NCBI RefSeq assembly: GCF_003967275.1
Contig: NZ_AP018721.1
Coordinates: forward strand, 1-64,000
Direction of reading: 5' to 3'
DNA: 64,000 nucleotides
Origin: Sulfuritortus calidifontis
GTDB lineage: Bacteria; Pseudomonadota; Gammaproteobacteria; Burkholderiales; Thiobacillaceae
Within the stretch, counting starts at the first letter, position 1; each line of letters opens with the position of its first letter. The position numbers and the translations under genes were made by a program. Shown in pieces: positions 35,280 through 45,212 of the stretch. A model generated the notes under the pieces. It ran no database searches. It saw only the letters and a program-made list of their open reading frames with translations, and was not told where the DNA came from.

Positions 35280-36740
35280 ATGGCGCAACATGACTATCTG
35301 ATCGACAACCAGCCAGGCGTTGCCTTCCGCGCCGACCTCAACGCGGCGCTCGCCGCCATCGTGAGCAACAACGCCGGCGCGACCGAGCCGGCGACGACCT
35401 ATCCCTATCAGTGGTGGGCCGACACCACCAGCGGCAAGCTCAAGCTGCGCAACGCCGCCAATACCGGCTGGATCGAGGTGGGAAGCTTGAGCGACCCGAA
35501 TCTCGGCCTCGCACTCAAGGGTGCGATCACATCCTCCGGTCTCACCCAGTCCTCCGGCAAGCTGCTCGGTCGCGCGTCGAGCGGCGACGGCGCGGTAGAA
35601 GAGATCAGCGTCGGGAGCGGGCTGTCGTTGACAGGTGTGGTCCTGAGCGCATCCGGCGTGCCGGTCGGCAGTATCATCTATACGTCTAGCAAAACGCCGC
35701 CGTCTGGGTTTTTACGCTGCAACGGGCAGGAGGTGAGCCAGACTACATACGCGGAGTTGTATGCCGTTGTCGGCGATACTTACAACTACACGCGCAACGT
35801 GTATGTCAACGGGAAGCCGCACAGACAGCAGTATTGGGAAAACACTACGCAGAATGCGGATATTACTGGATGGACGACCGGCACGAGCCTGCCAGGAGCG
35901 TTGTACGCTTCTCAAGCCATCGTCACGAACAGCAGAGTATATCTGCTCGGCGGCTATGTCAGCAGTGCTGTAAGCACTGTCTACACTGCGCCGATCAATC
36001 CGGACGGTACGCTAGGCGCATGGACGACCGGCACGAGCCTGCCAGGAGCGTTGTACGCTTCTCAAGCCATCGTCACGAACAGCAGAGTATATCTGCTCGG
36101 CGGCTATGTCAGCAGTGCTGTAAGCACTGTCTACACTGCGCCGATCAATCCGGACGGTACGCTAGGCGCATGGACTACCGGAACGAGCCTGCCAGGGGCG
36201 TTAAGCCGTCCTCAAGCCATCGTCACGAACAGCCTAGTATATTTGCTCGGCGGCGATAACGGCGGTTCCGTAAGCACTGTCTACACTGCGCCGATCAATC
36301 CGGACGGTACGCTAGGCGCATGGACGACCGGAACGAGCCTGCCAGTGGCGTTAAGCCTTTCTCAAGCCATCGTCACCAACAGCCGAGTATATCTGCTCGG
36401 TGGTTATGTCAGCAGTGCTGTAAGCACTGTCTACACTGCGCCGATCAATCCGGACGGTACGCTAGGCGCATGGACTACCGGAACGAGCCTGCCAGGGGCG
36501 TTAAGCATTTCTCAAGCCATCGTCACCAACAGCCGAGTATATCTGCTCGGTGGTTATGTCAGCAGTGCTGTAAGCACTGTCTACACCGCTTCGTTTTCAG
36601 GCGGGCTTAACGATTATTTAACCCCGCATAAGTCCTACATCGCGCAGAACCCGTCAACTGGAAACTTCTACTTGCCAAACGTTGGGCCAGAAGCAACTTA
36701 CTACGGCGAAGACGCGATTTACGCACACATCAAATACTAA
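35280..36740 (+). CDS. Tail fibre with collar domain and Kelch-like repeats
   Basis: A 486-aa fibre. The N-terminus joins the tail tip. Residues 128-165 form the start of a phage tail-collar domain (VPVGSIIYTSSKTPPSGFLR, CNGQEVSQTTYAELYAVVGD). The domain is then interrupted by five 50-residue Kelch-like repeats (SRVYLLGGYVSSAVSTVYTA), which would fold as a beta-propeller, and resumes near the C-terminus (NPSTGNFYLPNVGPEATYYG). It is the likely receptor-binding protein. AT-richer codons in the repeats suggest separate origin. Confidence 0.85.
   Translation: MAQHDYLIDNQPGVAFRADLNAALAAIVSNNAGATEPATTYPYQWWADTTSGKLKLRNAANTGWIEVGSLSDPNLGLALKGAITSSGLTQSSGKLLGRASSGDGAVEEISVGSGLSLTGVVLSASGVPVGSIIYTSSKTPPSGFLRCNGQEVSQTTYAELYAVVGDTYNYTRNVYVNGKPHRQQYWENTTQNADITGWTTGTSLPGALYASQAIVTNSRVYLLGGYVSSAVSTVYTAPINPDGTLGAWTTGTSLPGALYASQAIVTNSRVYLLGGYVSSAVSTVYTAPINPDGTLGAWTTGTSLPGALSRPQAIVTNSLVYLLGGDNGGSVSTVYTAPINPDGTLGAWTTGTSLPVALSLSQAIVTNSRVYLLGGYVSSAVSTVYTAPINPDGTLGAWTTGTSLPGALSISQAIVTNSRVYLLGGYVSSAVSTVYTASFSGGLNDYLTPHKSYIAQNPSTGNFYLPNVGPEATYYGEDAIYAHIKY
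35871..36596 (+). repeat. Tandem 150-bp repeats in the tail fibre gene
   Basis: Units begin at 35871, 36021, 36171, 36321 and 36471 (last one partial, about 125 bp). Units 1 and 2 are identical over all 150 bp; units 4 and 5 are nearly so; unit 3 differs most. In-frame length means copy number can change by recombination without breaking the gene. Confidence 0.95.
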
Positions 36741-36749
36741 GGGGGCGCC

Positions 36750-37247
36750 ATGATCTATTACGCTTTCAATCCAATCACTCGTCGATATAGCGGTGAGACC
36801 GAGTCCGAAGGTTGTCCCACGTTCGCTACAGCTACGGCCCCGCACCGCCCAGACGCGGTTTACGACGTCATCCACCGTGTGTGGGTCGATCCGCCTGATA
36901 CCACGCCGTCCATTGCCGAAGTCAAAGCCGCCAAGAAGCTCCAGATCGAAGCCGAGCGCGACGCGCAGTGCGTGGCGAACGTCACTGTCAACGGCCACGT
37001 GTGGCAGGCAGACAAGCGCAGCCAAGAGCTACTCGGCCAAGCCATCTCGCTTGCGCAAGCCGGGCTCCCGCTGCCGTCGGTATGGCGTGACGCAGACAAC
37101 AACGACGTGCCTGTCACGTCCATCGCAGACTTGCTCGCCATCGCTGGCGTGATCGCGCAGCAGGTGCAGACTGCCTACTCCACGTCATGGGCGCGGAAGG
37201 CTGCGCTTGAGGCCGCGACGACGATCGAAGAGGTGAATGCGGTATGA
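36750..37247 (+). CDS. Tail fibre assembly-like protein (DUF4376-like)
   Basis: A 165-aa protein with GGGGGCG before the ATG. The N-terminus (MIYYAFNPITRRYSGETESE) and C-terminal helices (ERDAQCVANVTVNGHVWQAD, KRSQELLGQAISLAQAG) match the DUF4376-type fibre chaperones that follow fibre genes. It would help fold or trimerise the fibre. Confidence 0.75.
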   Translation: MIYYAFNPITRRYSGETESEGCPTFATATAPHRPDAVYDVIHRVWVDPPDTTPSIAEVKAAKKLQIEAERDAQCVANVTVNGHVWQADKRSQELLGQAISLAQAGLPLPSVWRDADNNDVPVTSIADLLAIAGVIAQQVQTAYSTSWARKAALEAATTIEEVNAV

Positions 37248-37507
37248 GATGGCGTGTGCTCAATCTCCTGATAGCGCTCGACCAACTTGCCTGGGTGTTG
37301 CTCACGCTCGGCAACGGCAGCCCGGACGAGACGATTAGCGCGGCAGCGTACCGGATGGAGCGCCAGGGCAAGCTCGCCGGCCGCATCCTGCGCCCGCTGA
37401 TCGACGCTATCTTCCGCCCGGTCGAGCGCGATCACTGCCGCCGGAGCTACGCGTCCGAGATAGCCGGCTCACAGCTACCGGATAGCTACCGTGCACGCAT
37501 TACATGA
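37244..37507 (+). CDS. Small prophage protein at the right end
   Basis: An 87-aa protein starting MRWRVLNLLIALDQLAWVLL with GNGSPDETISAAAYRMERQG. This pattern is widespread in tailed-phage tail regions with unknown role. It overlaps the fibre chaperone by ATGA and is the last gene before the right terminus. Confidence 0.7.
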   Translation: MRWRVLNLLIALDQLAWVLLTLGNGSPDETISAAAYRMERQGKLAGRILRPLIDAIFRPVERDHCRRSYASEIAGSQLPDSYRARIT

Positions 37508-37535
37508 GATGCGCGTCGTCGCATGGAATGTGAGC

Positions 37536-37641
37536 ACGCCTAGCTAGGCGTCTCATCTGGTATGCGAATTTTATCTCATACCATATGAGACGATTCGCAA
37601 ACCTTTCGAGACACCAATTGCAAACTAGTTGCGACATTACA
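37536..37641. promoter_or_regulatory. Prophage right end with transposase sites
   Basis: Holds the perfect palindrome ACGCCTAGCTAGGCGT (37536-37551), the inverted repeat TCTCATA/TATGAGA (37574-37590) and, at the tip, a site (minus strand TGTCGCAACT at 37627-37636) shared with the left end at 6687. Recurrent GTCTC and TGCGAAT elements suggest several MuA-type contacts. Confidence 0.6.
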
Positions 37642-38013
37642 CTGACCCTGGTGGCCAACAAGCTGTTGCGGGTGCCGCCCTCCCCCTGGCTCAAGGCCCT
37701 GCAAGTGCCCGGCGGCTTCGATGTCGCCGATGCCGAGATCGCCCGCCGCTGCGAGCCGGGCGACCTGGTGATCACCGCCGACATCCCGCTCGCCGCCCAG
37801 GTCATCGAAAAGGGCGGCCATGCCCTCAACCCCCGGGGCGAGTTCTACTCCAAGGAAAACATCCGCGAGGCCCTGAACCTGCGCGACTTCATGGACGGCC
37901 TGCGCGGCAGCGGCGTGCAGACCGGCGGCCCGCCACCCCTGTCGCAGGCCGACCGCCAGGCCTTCGCCAATCAGTTGGACCGCTTTCTGGCCAAGGCTAA
38001 AATCCGGCCATGA
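37642..38013 (+). pseudogene. yaiI: YaiI/YqxD family (DUF188) gene, 3' fragment
   Basis: Encodes the remaining 120 or so residues ([60 protein letters not shown]) of the gene begun at 6456. The frame stays open into the prophage end back to an ATG at 37585, so a hybrid without the DADACP motif could be made. It overlaps the SDR gene by ATGA, so the original pair was an operon. Confidence 0.9.
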
Positions 38014-38693
38014 AAAAGACTATCCTCATCACCGGCACGAGCCGCGGCCTGGGCCGGGCCATGACCGCCGAATTCGTCCGCCTGGGCCACACCGTGATCG
38101 GCTGCGGCCGCGACAAGAGTGCGATCGCCCGGCTCAAGAAACAATACGGCCCGCCCCACCGCTTCGACGTGGTCGACGTCACCGACGATGCCGCGGTGAA
38201 GCACTGGGCCAAGGCGGTGCTGGCCGAGTACGCGCCGCCCGACCTGCTGCTCAACAACGCCGCCCTGATCAACCCGCTCGCCCCGCTGTGGGAGGTGCCG
38301 CAGCAGGCGTTCGACGCGGTGATCGACGTCAACATCAAGGGCGTGGCCAACGTCATCCGCCACTTCGTGCCGGCCATGGTGGCGAAGAAGCACGGGGTGA
38401 TCTGCAACTTCAGCTCGGGCTGGGGCCGCTCGACCGACGCCCAGGTCGCGCCCTACTGCGCGAGCAAGTGGGCGATCGAGGGCCTGACCCAGGCCCTGGC
38501 CCAGGAACTGCCCCGGGGCATGGCCGCCATCCCGCTCTCGCCCGGCATCATCAACACCGACATGCTCAAGGCCTGCTTCGGCACGGACGCCGCCGCCTAT
38601 CCCACGGCCGAGGAATGGGCCGAGGATGCCGTGCCCTGGCTGCTCAAGCTCGGGCCCAGGGACAACGGCCGCTCGCTCACCATCGGCGACTGA
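38010..38693 (+). CDS. Short-chain dehydrogenase/reductase
   Basis: A 227-aa Rossmann-fold oxidoreductase. Cofactor motif TGTSRGLG is at residues 8-15, NNAAL follows in the core, and the catalytic Ser and Tyr-x3-Lys appear as NFSSGWG and [10 protein letters not shown]. The substrate cannot be told from sequence. It was translationally coupled to the DUF188 gene now interrupted by the prophage. Confidence 0.88.
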   Translation: MKKTILITGTSRGLGRAMTAEFVRLGHTVIGCGRDKSAIARLKKQYGPPHRFDVVDVTDDAAVKHWAKAVLAEYAPPDLLLNNAALINPLAPLWEVPQQAFDAVIDVNIKGVANVIRHFVPAMVAKKHGVICNFSSGWGRSTDAQVAPYCASKWAIEGLTQALAQELPRGMAAIPLSPGIINTDMLKACFGTDAAAYPTAEEWAEDAVPWLLKLGPRDNGRSLTIGD

Positions 38694-38697
38694 GCCC

Positions 38698-38713
38698 TGT
38701 TTCACGTGAAACC
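38698..38713. promoter_or_regulatory. parS site upstream of ppiA
   Basis: TGTTTCACGTGAAACC matches the parS consensus at 15 of 16 positions. With the site at 2855-2870 it makes a pair near oriC, originally about 4 kb apart before the insertions. Confidence 0.85.
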
Positions 38714-38728
38714 AAACCAAGGAAAACC

Positions 38729-39331
38729 ATGATCAGCAAAATCTTGCGTGCCCTGCTCGCCGCCGCCGCCCTCCTCGCCCCGCCCGCCTTCGCCGGCAAC
38801 CCAATGGTCCGGATGACCACCAACGTCGGCCCGGTCGAGATCGAGCTGTATCAGGACAAGGCCCCGGCCACAGTGAAGAACTTCCTGACCTATGTCGATG
38901 CCGGCTTCTACAACGGCACGATCTTCCACCGGGTGATCCCCGGCTTCATGATCCAGGGCGGCGGCTTCGAGCCCGGCCTGAAGGAGAAGCCGACCCGGGC
39001 GCCGATCCAGAACGAGGCCGACAACGGCCTGAAGAACACCGTCGGCACCCTGGCCATGGCCCGGACCATGGACCCGCACTCGGCCAGCGCCCAGTTCTTC
39101 ATCAACGTGGCCAACAACCGCGGCCTCGACCACACCCGCAAGAGCATGAACGGCTGGGGCTACGCCGTGTTCGGCCGGGTGGTGAAAGGCATGGAGGTGG
39201 TGGGCAAGATCGCCGAGGTGGCCACCCGCTCGGTCGGCCCCTTCGACGACGTGCCGCGGGTGGACATCGTGATCACCAAGATGGAACGCCTGCCGGAGCC
39301 CGGCCAGGCGGCGCCGGCCAAGCCGAAATAA
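38729..39331 (+). CDS. ppiA: Periplasmic peptidyl-prolyl cis-trans isomerase (cyclophilin)
   Basis: A 200-aa cyclophilin for proline isomerisation of exported proteins. A signal peptide ([20 protein letters not shown], cut after AFA) precedes the domain with [31 protein letters not shown] and [14 protein letters not shown]. The C-terminal tail is Pro/Ala/Lys-rich. AAGGAA lies before the ATG, and a terminator follows. Confidence 0.92.
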   Translation: MISKILRALLAAAALLAPPAFAGNPMVRMTTNVGPVEIELYQDKAPATVKNFLTYVDAGFYNGTIFHRVIPGFMIQGGGFEPGLKEKPTRAPIQNEADNGLKNTVGTLAMARTMDPHSASAQFFINVANNRGLDHTRKSMNGWGYAVFGRVVKGMEVVGKIAEVATRSVGPFDDVPRVDIVITKMERLPEPGQAAPAKPK

Positions 39332-39354
39332 GCCGGCTGCCTGTCGATGAAAAC

Positions 39355-39380
39355 GGGGCCGTCATGGCCCCTTTTCTTTT
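39355..39380. terminator. Rho-independent terminator after ppiA
   Basis: GGGGCC and GGCCCC pair around a 5-nt loop, followed by a T-rich run (39372-39380). It lies between the convergent ppiA and DsrE2 genes. Confidence 0.85.
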
Positions 39381-39390
39381 GCTAATGCGG

Positions 39391-39999
39391 CTAGATGAAC
39401 AGGCAGACATCGGACTGCTGCGCCTTGGGCAAGACCGAGGTCGCGCCCAGCCACTCGCTGATCTCGGGGATGAAGTCGTCCCGCTGCCAGCCGAACAGGT
39501 CTACCGTCATCTGGCAGGCCGAGAGCTTGACCCCGGCCTCGATGCAAAGCCCGCGCAGCTCGGCGATCGAGGCCACGCCCTTGTCCGAGAGGGTCTTTTT
39601 CATCATCGCCGTCGCCGCGCCTTCGAAGCCCGGGATGCCGGCCATCAGCAGGTTGGGCATGGACCAATCGATGCCGCGCAGCCACGCCGGCCCCACCGGC
39701 AGCTTCATCGGCATGGCCGGATTGCCCAGCGGGCTGATGCCGAGATCGAGGTCCTTCTTCAGCAGGTTGAGCGCATAGAAGGAAAAGAAAATCTCGACCT
39801 CCCAGTCGAGCGAGGCAGCGGTAGAGGCCAGGATGAAAGGCGGATAGGCCATGTCCAGCGTGCCCTTGGTGGTGATCAGGGTCAGGCGCGGCGTGCGGGC
39901 CGCTTCGCGTTCCTGCAGCTTGGCCTCCAGCCGTTCATCGAGCCAGGCGTCGAGCTCGTGCAGGTTATACGGCGGCAAGGGGCTGACGACGGCATTCAT
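39391..39999 (-). CDS. DsrE2-like sulfur-trafficking protein
   Basis: A 202-aa protein of the DsrE/DsrF-like (DsrE2) family: RLTLITTKGTLDMAYPPFIL, VEIFFSFYALNLLKKDLDLG and the conserved cysteine at 162 in LSACQMTVDLFGW. DsrE2 proteins carry sulfane sulfur between rhodanese and TusA in sulfur oxidisers. It is divergent from a LysR gene that probably controls it. No rhodanese or tusA gene is adjacent. Confidence 0.85.
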   Translation of the reverse strand: MNAVVSPLPPYNLHELDAWLDERLEAKLQEREAARTPRLTLITTKGTLDMAYPPFILASTAASLDWEVEIFFSFYALNLLKKDLDLGISPLGNPAMPMKLPVGPAWLRGIDWSMPNLLMAGIPGFEGAATAMMKKTLSDKGVASIAELRGLCIEAGVKLSACQMTVDLFGWQRDDFIPEISEWLGATSVLPKAQQSDVCLFI

Positions 40000-40099
40000 G
40001 CAATTTCCTCTTTGGTGGCAACGCAGTCACTCTATAGAAAAGGAAATCGCAGATAATCCGGGCTAATCGAAAATAATCATTAACCGGGGGTTAACAATC

Positions 40100-40993
40100 G
40101 TGAGCCTGCTCGCCTATATGGAATACTTCGCCACCGTGGTCGAATGCGGCAGCGTCACCGCCGCCGCTGAGCGGTTGGGCCTGTCGAAACCGGCGGTGAG
40201 CAAGCAGCTGGGGCAACTGGAGCTGCGCCTGGGTGTGCGCCTGCTCAACCGCACCACCCGGCGCATGCACCTGACCGAGGCCGGCGAGCAGTTCTACCGC
40301 CACTGTCGCCGGGCGCTGGACGAGGCGATGGAGGCCGAGCAGGCGGTGGCGCCCTTGCAGAGCGAGCCGCAAGGCCAGCTGCGCATCTCGGCGCCGCAGT
40401 GCCTGGCGCTGTCCCTGTTCAAGACCGCCCTCCCCGCCTTCCAGGCCCGCTATCCCAAGATCGGCCTGGAGATCTCTATCAGCGGCCGCTATGTCGATCT
40501 GGTGAAGGACGGCTTCGATGCCGGCCTGCGCATCGGCGAACTGGAAGACTCCAGCCTGATCGCGCGGCGCATCGCGCCGGTGCGTTCGCTGGTCTGCGCC
40601 GCGCCCGGCTATTGGCGGCGTCACGGCAAGCCGACACACCCGGGCGAGCTGGCGGCGCACAACTGCCTGATTTACAGCGAGCGGCAGCAGGCCAGGCAAT
40701 GGGGCTTCACGGAAAAAGACGGCAAGGCATTCCGGGTGGCGGTCAGCGGCAATCTGGTGTCGGACGACGCCTCGCTCTTGCTGACGGCGGCCAGGCAGGG
40801 ACAAGGGGTGGTGATGGGGCCGGCCTTCATGTATGCCGACGCGGTGAGTAACGGCGAACTGGAACCTGCCTTGGAGGATTACGCCCGGCCCGCGGCGGGG
40901 CTCTATGTGGTCTATCCGAACGCGCCGCACCTCGCCTCGAAGGTGCGGGTCTTTGCCGATTTCATGCAGCAGGCGGGCCTGGTGCTGAACTAA
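40100..40993 (+). CDS. LysR-type transcriptional regulator
   Basis: A 297-aa regulator with GTG start. The HTH lies at about 20-45 (SVTAAAERLGLSKPAVSKQL) followed by LGVRLLNRTTRRMHLTEAGE, then a substrate-binding domain with the CrgA-like features ARRIAPVRSLVCAAPGYWRR. The 100-bp gap to the divergent DsrE2 gene has AT-rich dyads (ATAATC...AATAATCATTAA) typical of LysR boxes. The signal is unknown. Confidence 0.92.
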   Translation: MSLLAYMEYFATVVECGSVTAAAERLGLSKPAVSKQLGQLELRLGVRLLNRTTRRMHLTEAGEQFYRHCRRALDEAMEAEQAVAPLQSEPQGQLRISAPQCLALSLFKTALPAFQARYPKIGLEISISGRYVDLVKDGFDAGLRIGELEDSSLIARRIAPVRSLVCAAPGYWRRHGKPTHPGELAAHNCLIYSERQQARQWGFTEKDGKAFRVAVSGNLVSDDASLLLTAARQGQGVVMGPAFMYADAVSNGELEPALEDYARPAAGLYVVYPNAPHLASKVRVFADFMQQAGLVLN

Positions 40994-41005
40994 GCGCCGA
41001 AGCGA

Positions 41006-41029
41006 AAAAGGGGCCGTCGGGCCCCTTTT
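41006..41029. terminator. Terminator between lysR and peroxiredoxin genes
   Basis: AAAAGGGGCC and GGCCCCTTTT make a 10-bp stem around a 4-nt loop. A- and T-runs on both sides let it end transcription from either strand, suiting the convergent genes. Confidence 0.85.
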
Positions 41030-41050
41030 CCTTGTACCGGCGAAGACGGC

Positions 41051-41653
41051 CTACAGCTCCTTGCTGTGCTTGGCCAGGTAGTCGGCGACGCCGTCGGGGT
41101 TGGCCTTCATGCCGGCCTTGCCCTTGTTCCAGCCGGCCGGGCAGACCTCGCCGTGCTGCTCGGTGAACTGCAGGGCGTCGACCATGCGCAGCATCTCGTC
41201 GATGTTGCGGCCCAGCGGCAGGTCGTTGACCACCTGGTGGCGGACGACGCCGGCCTTGTCGATCAGGAAGGAGCCGCGGAAGGCGACGCCGGCGTCGGCC
41301 TCGACGTCATAGGCCTTGCAGATCTCGTGCTTGATGTCGGCGACCAGCGGGTAGCCGACCTTGCCGATGCCGCCCTTCTCGATCGGGGTGTTCTTCCAGG
41401 CCAGGTGGGTGAACTGGGAGTCGATGGAAACGCCGATGACCTCAACGTTGCGGTCCTTGAACTCCTTCAGGCGGTGGTCGAAGGCGATCAGTTCGGACGG
41501 GCAGACGAAGGTGAAGTCGAGCGGATAGAAGAAGACCACGGCGTACTTGCCTTTGGTGTAGGCGGCAAAGTTGAAGGAGGCGTTGATGTCGTTGTCGCCC
41601 ATGACGGCGACAGCGGTGAAATCGGGGGCTTGCTTGCCAACCAGAACGGCCAT
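41051..41653 (-). CDS. 2-Cys peroxiredoxin (AhpC/Prx1 type)
   Basis: A 200-aa thiol peroxidase that reduces peroxides. The peroxidatic Cys51 is in YPLDFTFVCPSELIAF and the resolving Cys171 in EQHGEVCPAGWNKG. GGIGKVGYPLVAD and the C-terminal YLAKHSKEL (like the YF-type tail) fit typical 2-Cys enzymes. It stands alone with its own promoter region upstream. Confidence 0.94.
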   Translation of the reverse strand: MAVLVGKQAPDFTAVAVMGDNDINASFNFAAYTKGKYAVVFFYPLDFTFVCPSELIAFDHRLKEFKDRNVEVIGVSIDSQFTHLAWKNTPIEKGGIGKVGYPLVADIKHEICKAYDVEADAGVAFRGSFLIDKAGVVRHQVVNDLPLGRNIDEMLRMVDALQFTEQHGEVCPAGWNKGKAGMKANPDGVADYLAKHSKEL

Positions 41654-41793
41654 GTCGGATTCCTTTGTTGATTGTGGGATGCGGGTCGGCCGGCGGCCGA
41701 GGCGGCGAATCTTACTAAATTAGTCGGGCTAGATAAACCGGGTCTAAAGGCTGATTCGCCATTCCGCGCCGGCCGACATAAGGTAGGCGGTGC

Positions 41794-42168
41794 CTACACC
41801 CACTCGCGCAGTACCGCCTCCAATTCCGCCTCTCTCACCGGCAAGGTGAGCGCGGCGTCGATGCGGAAGCGCTGCCGCACCTTGTCCAGGGCGTCCTGGT
41901 GGCCAGGCACGTAGAAGACCAGGGTCTTGCAGCCGGCCTGCTTCTGCGCGGCGGCCAGCAGGGACTCCAGGTTGCTCACCCGGTCGCGGAAGTCGGAATC
42001 GGAGAAGAAGTCGGCCACCACCACGTCGGGCGGGGTCTTGCGCATGAGGGCGATGGCCTTGCGCACCGAGAACTCGGTGGCGACCTTGTAGCCCAGGCGC
42101 TCGTAGAGCGGGCGCATGTTGGGGTAGCCCAGAAACTCGATGACCGAGAGCAAGACTTTCTGTGACAT
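41794..42168 (-). CDS. Response-regulator-like protein, unknown function
   Basis: A 124-aa protein with a receiver-like alternation of strands and helices (VLLSVIEFLGYPNMRPLYER; TPPDVVVADFFSDSDFRDRV; CKTLVFYVPG). The acidic phosphorylation pocket of real receivers is not clear (ADFFSD replaces the usual D at the strand end). It starts 6 bp after topA, so it belongs to that operon. Confidence 0.65.
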   Translation of the reverse strand: MSQKVLLSVIEFLGYPNMRPLYERLGYKVATEFSVRKAIALMRKTPPDVVVADFFSDSDFRDRVSNLESLLAAAQKQAGCKTLVFYVPGHQDALDKVRQRFRIDAALTLPVREAELEAVLREWV

Positions 42169-42174
42169 CGCCGC

Positions 42175-44733
<2,559 letters not shown>

Positions 44734-44743
44734 GTTTTGCTTA

Positions 44744-45205
44744 TTAATGAAGCGTCGGCGGCTCGTCGTCCAGATCCTGGACCAGGTCTTCCAGCCAGAA
44801 CGCCTCCAGCGGGCCGCCCAGGCGCCACAGCGCGATCAGGGCGATCCATTTGATCTTGTCGGCCGGCACCTCGCGGTCGTCCAGGGCCAAAGCGCGCTCG
44901 ATCACCCACTCGCGGCCGTAGGGCGAGAGCAGCCCGGCCGACTCCAGGTAGGTGATGAAGCCCCGACCGGCGGCGTCGAGCCGGCTGATCTCGAGGTCGG
45001 TGTAATGGCGCAGGCCGGCATGGGCGAGCTGGCCGTTCTCGTCCTGCGGCGTGAGGCTTTCCAGGCCCGAGAGCCAGTCCAGCGCGCGATCGATCTCGGC
45101 CTGCTCGAAGCCTGCGGCGAGCAGCTTGCGGGCCAGAGATTCGACGTCGGGGTAATAGTCGTCGGCGAGGTAGTTTTCGTAGAGGTATTGGAGGATTTCG
45201 AACAT
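44744..45205 (-). CDS. smg: Smg family protein (DUF494)
   Basis: A 153-aa protein beginning MFEILQYLYENYLADDYYPD with LARKLLAAGFEQAEIDRALD and, at the end, PADKIKWIALIALWRLGGPL. This matches Smg/DUF494, usually found between dprA and topA, as here. GAGG precedes the ATG. Its molecular role is not established. Confidence 0.92.
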   Translation of the reverse strand: MFEILQYLYENYLADDYYPDVESLARKLLAAGFEQAEIDRALDWLSGLESLTPQDENGQLAHAGLRHYTDLEISRLDAAGRGFITYLESAGLLSPYGREWVIERALALDDREVPADKIKWIALIALWRLGGPLEAFWLEDLVQDLDDEPPTLH

Positions 45206-45212
45206 GTCGACC

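Larger units (their letters stand above)
6545..37641. mobile_element. Complete Mu-like transposable prophage with P2-like head and lambda-like tail genes
   Basis: The 31,097-bp element begins TGTGAGGTCTCAAG and ends ...TTACA, giving TG/CA termini, and is flanked by the 5-bp duplication CTGAC. It encodes a DDE transposase and MuB-like ATPase, repressor, Ner-like protein, GemA, MuF, endolysin, Rz/Rz1, terminase, portal, protease, capsid, tail tube, tape measure, M-L-K-I-J tail tip proteins and a fibre. All essential modules look intact, so it may be inducible. It splits a DUF188 gene. Confidence 0.95.

Noticed and set aside
35871-36596. Non-coding satellite or CRISPR-like repeat
   Set aside because: The 150-bp units are in frame within a fibre gene and encode Kelch-like repeats.
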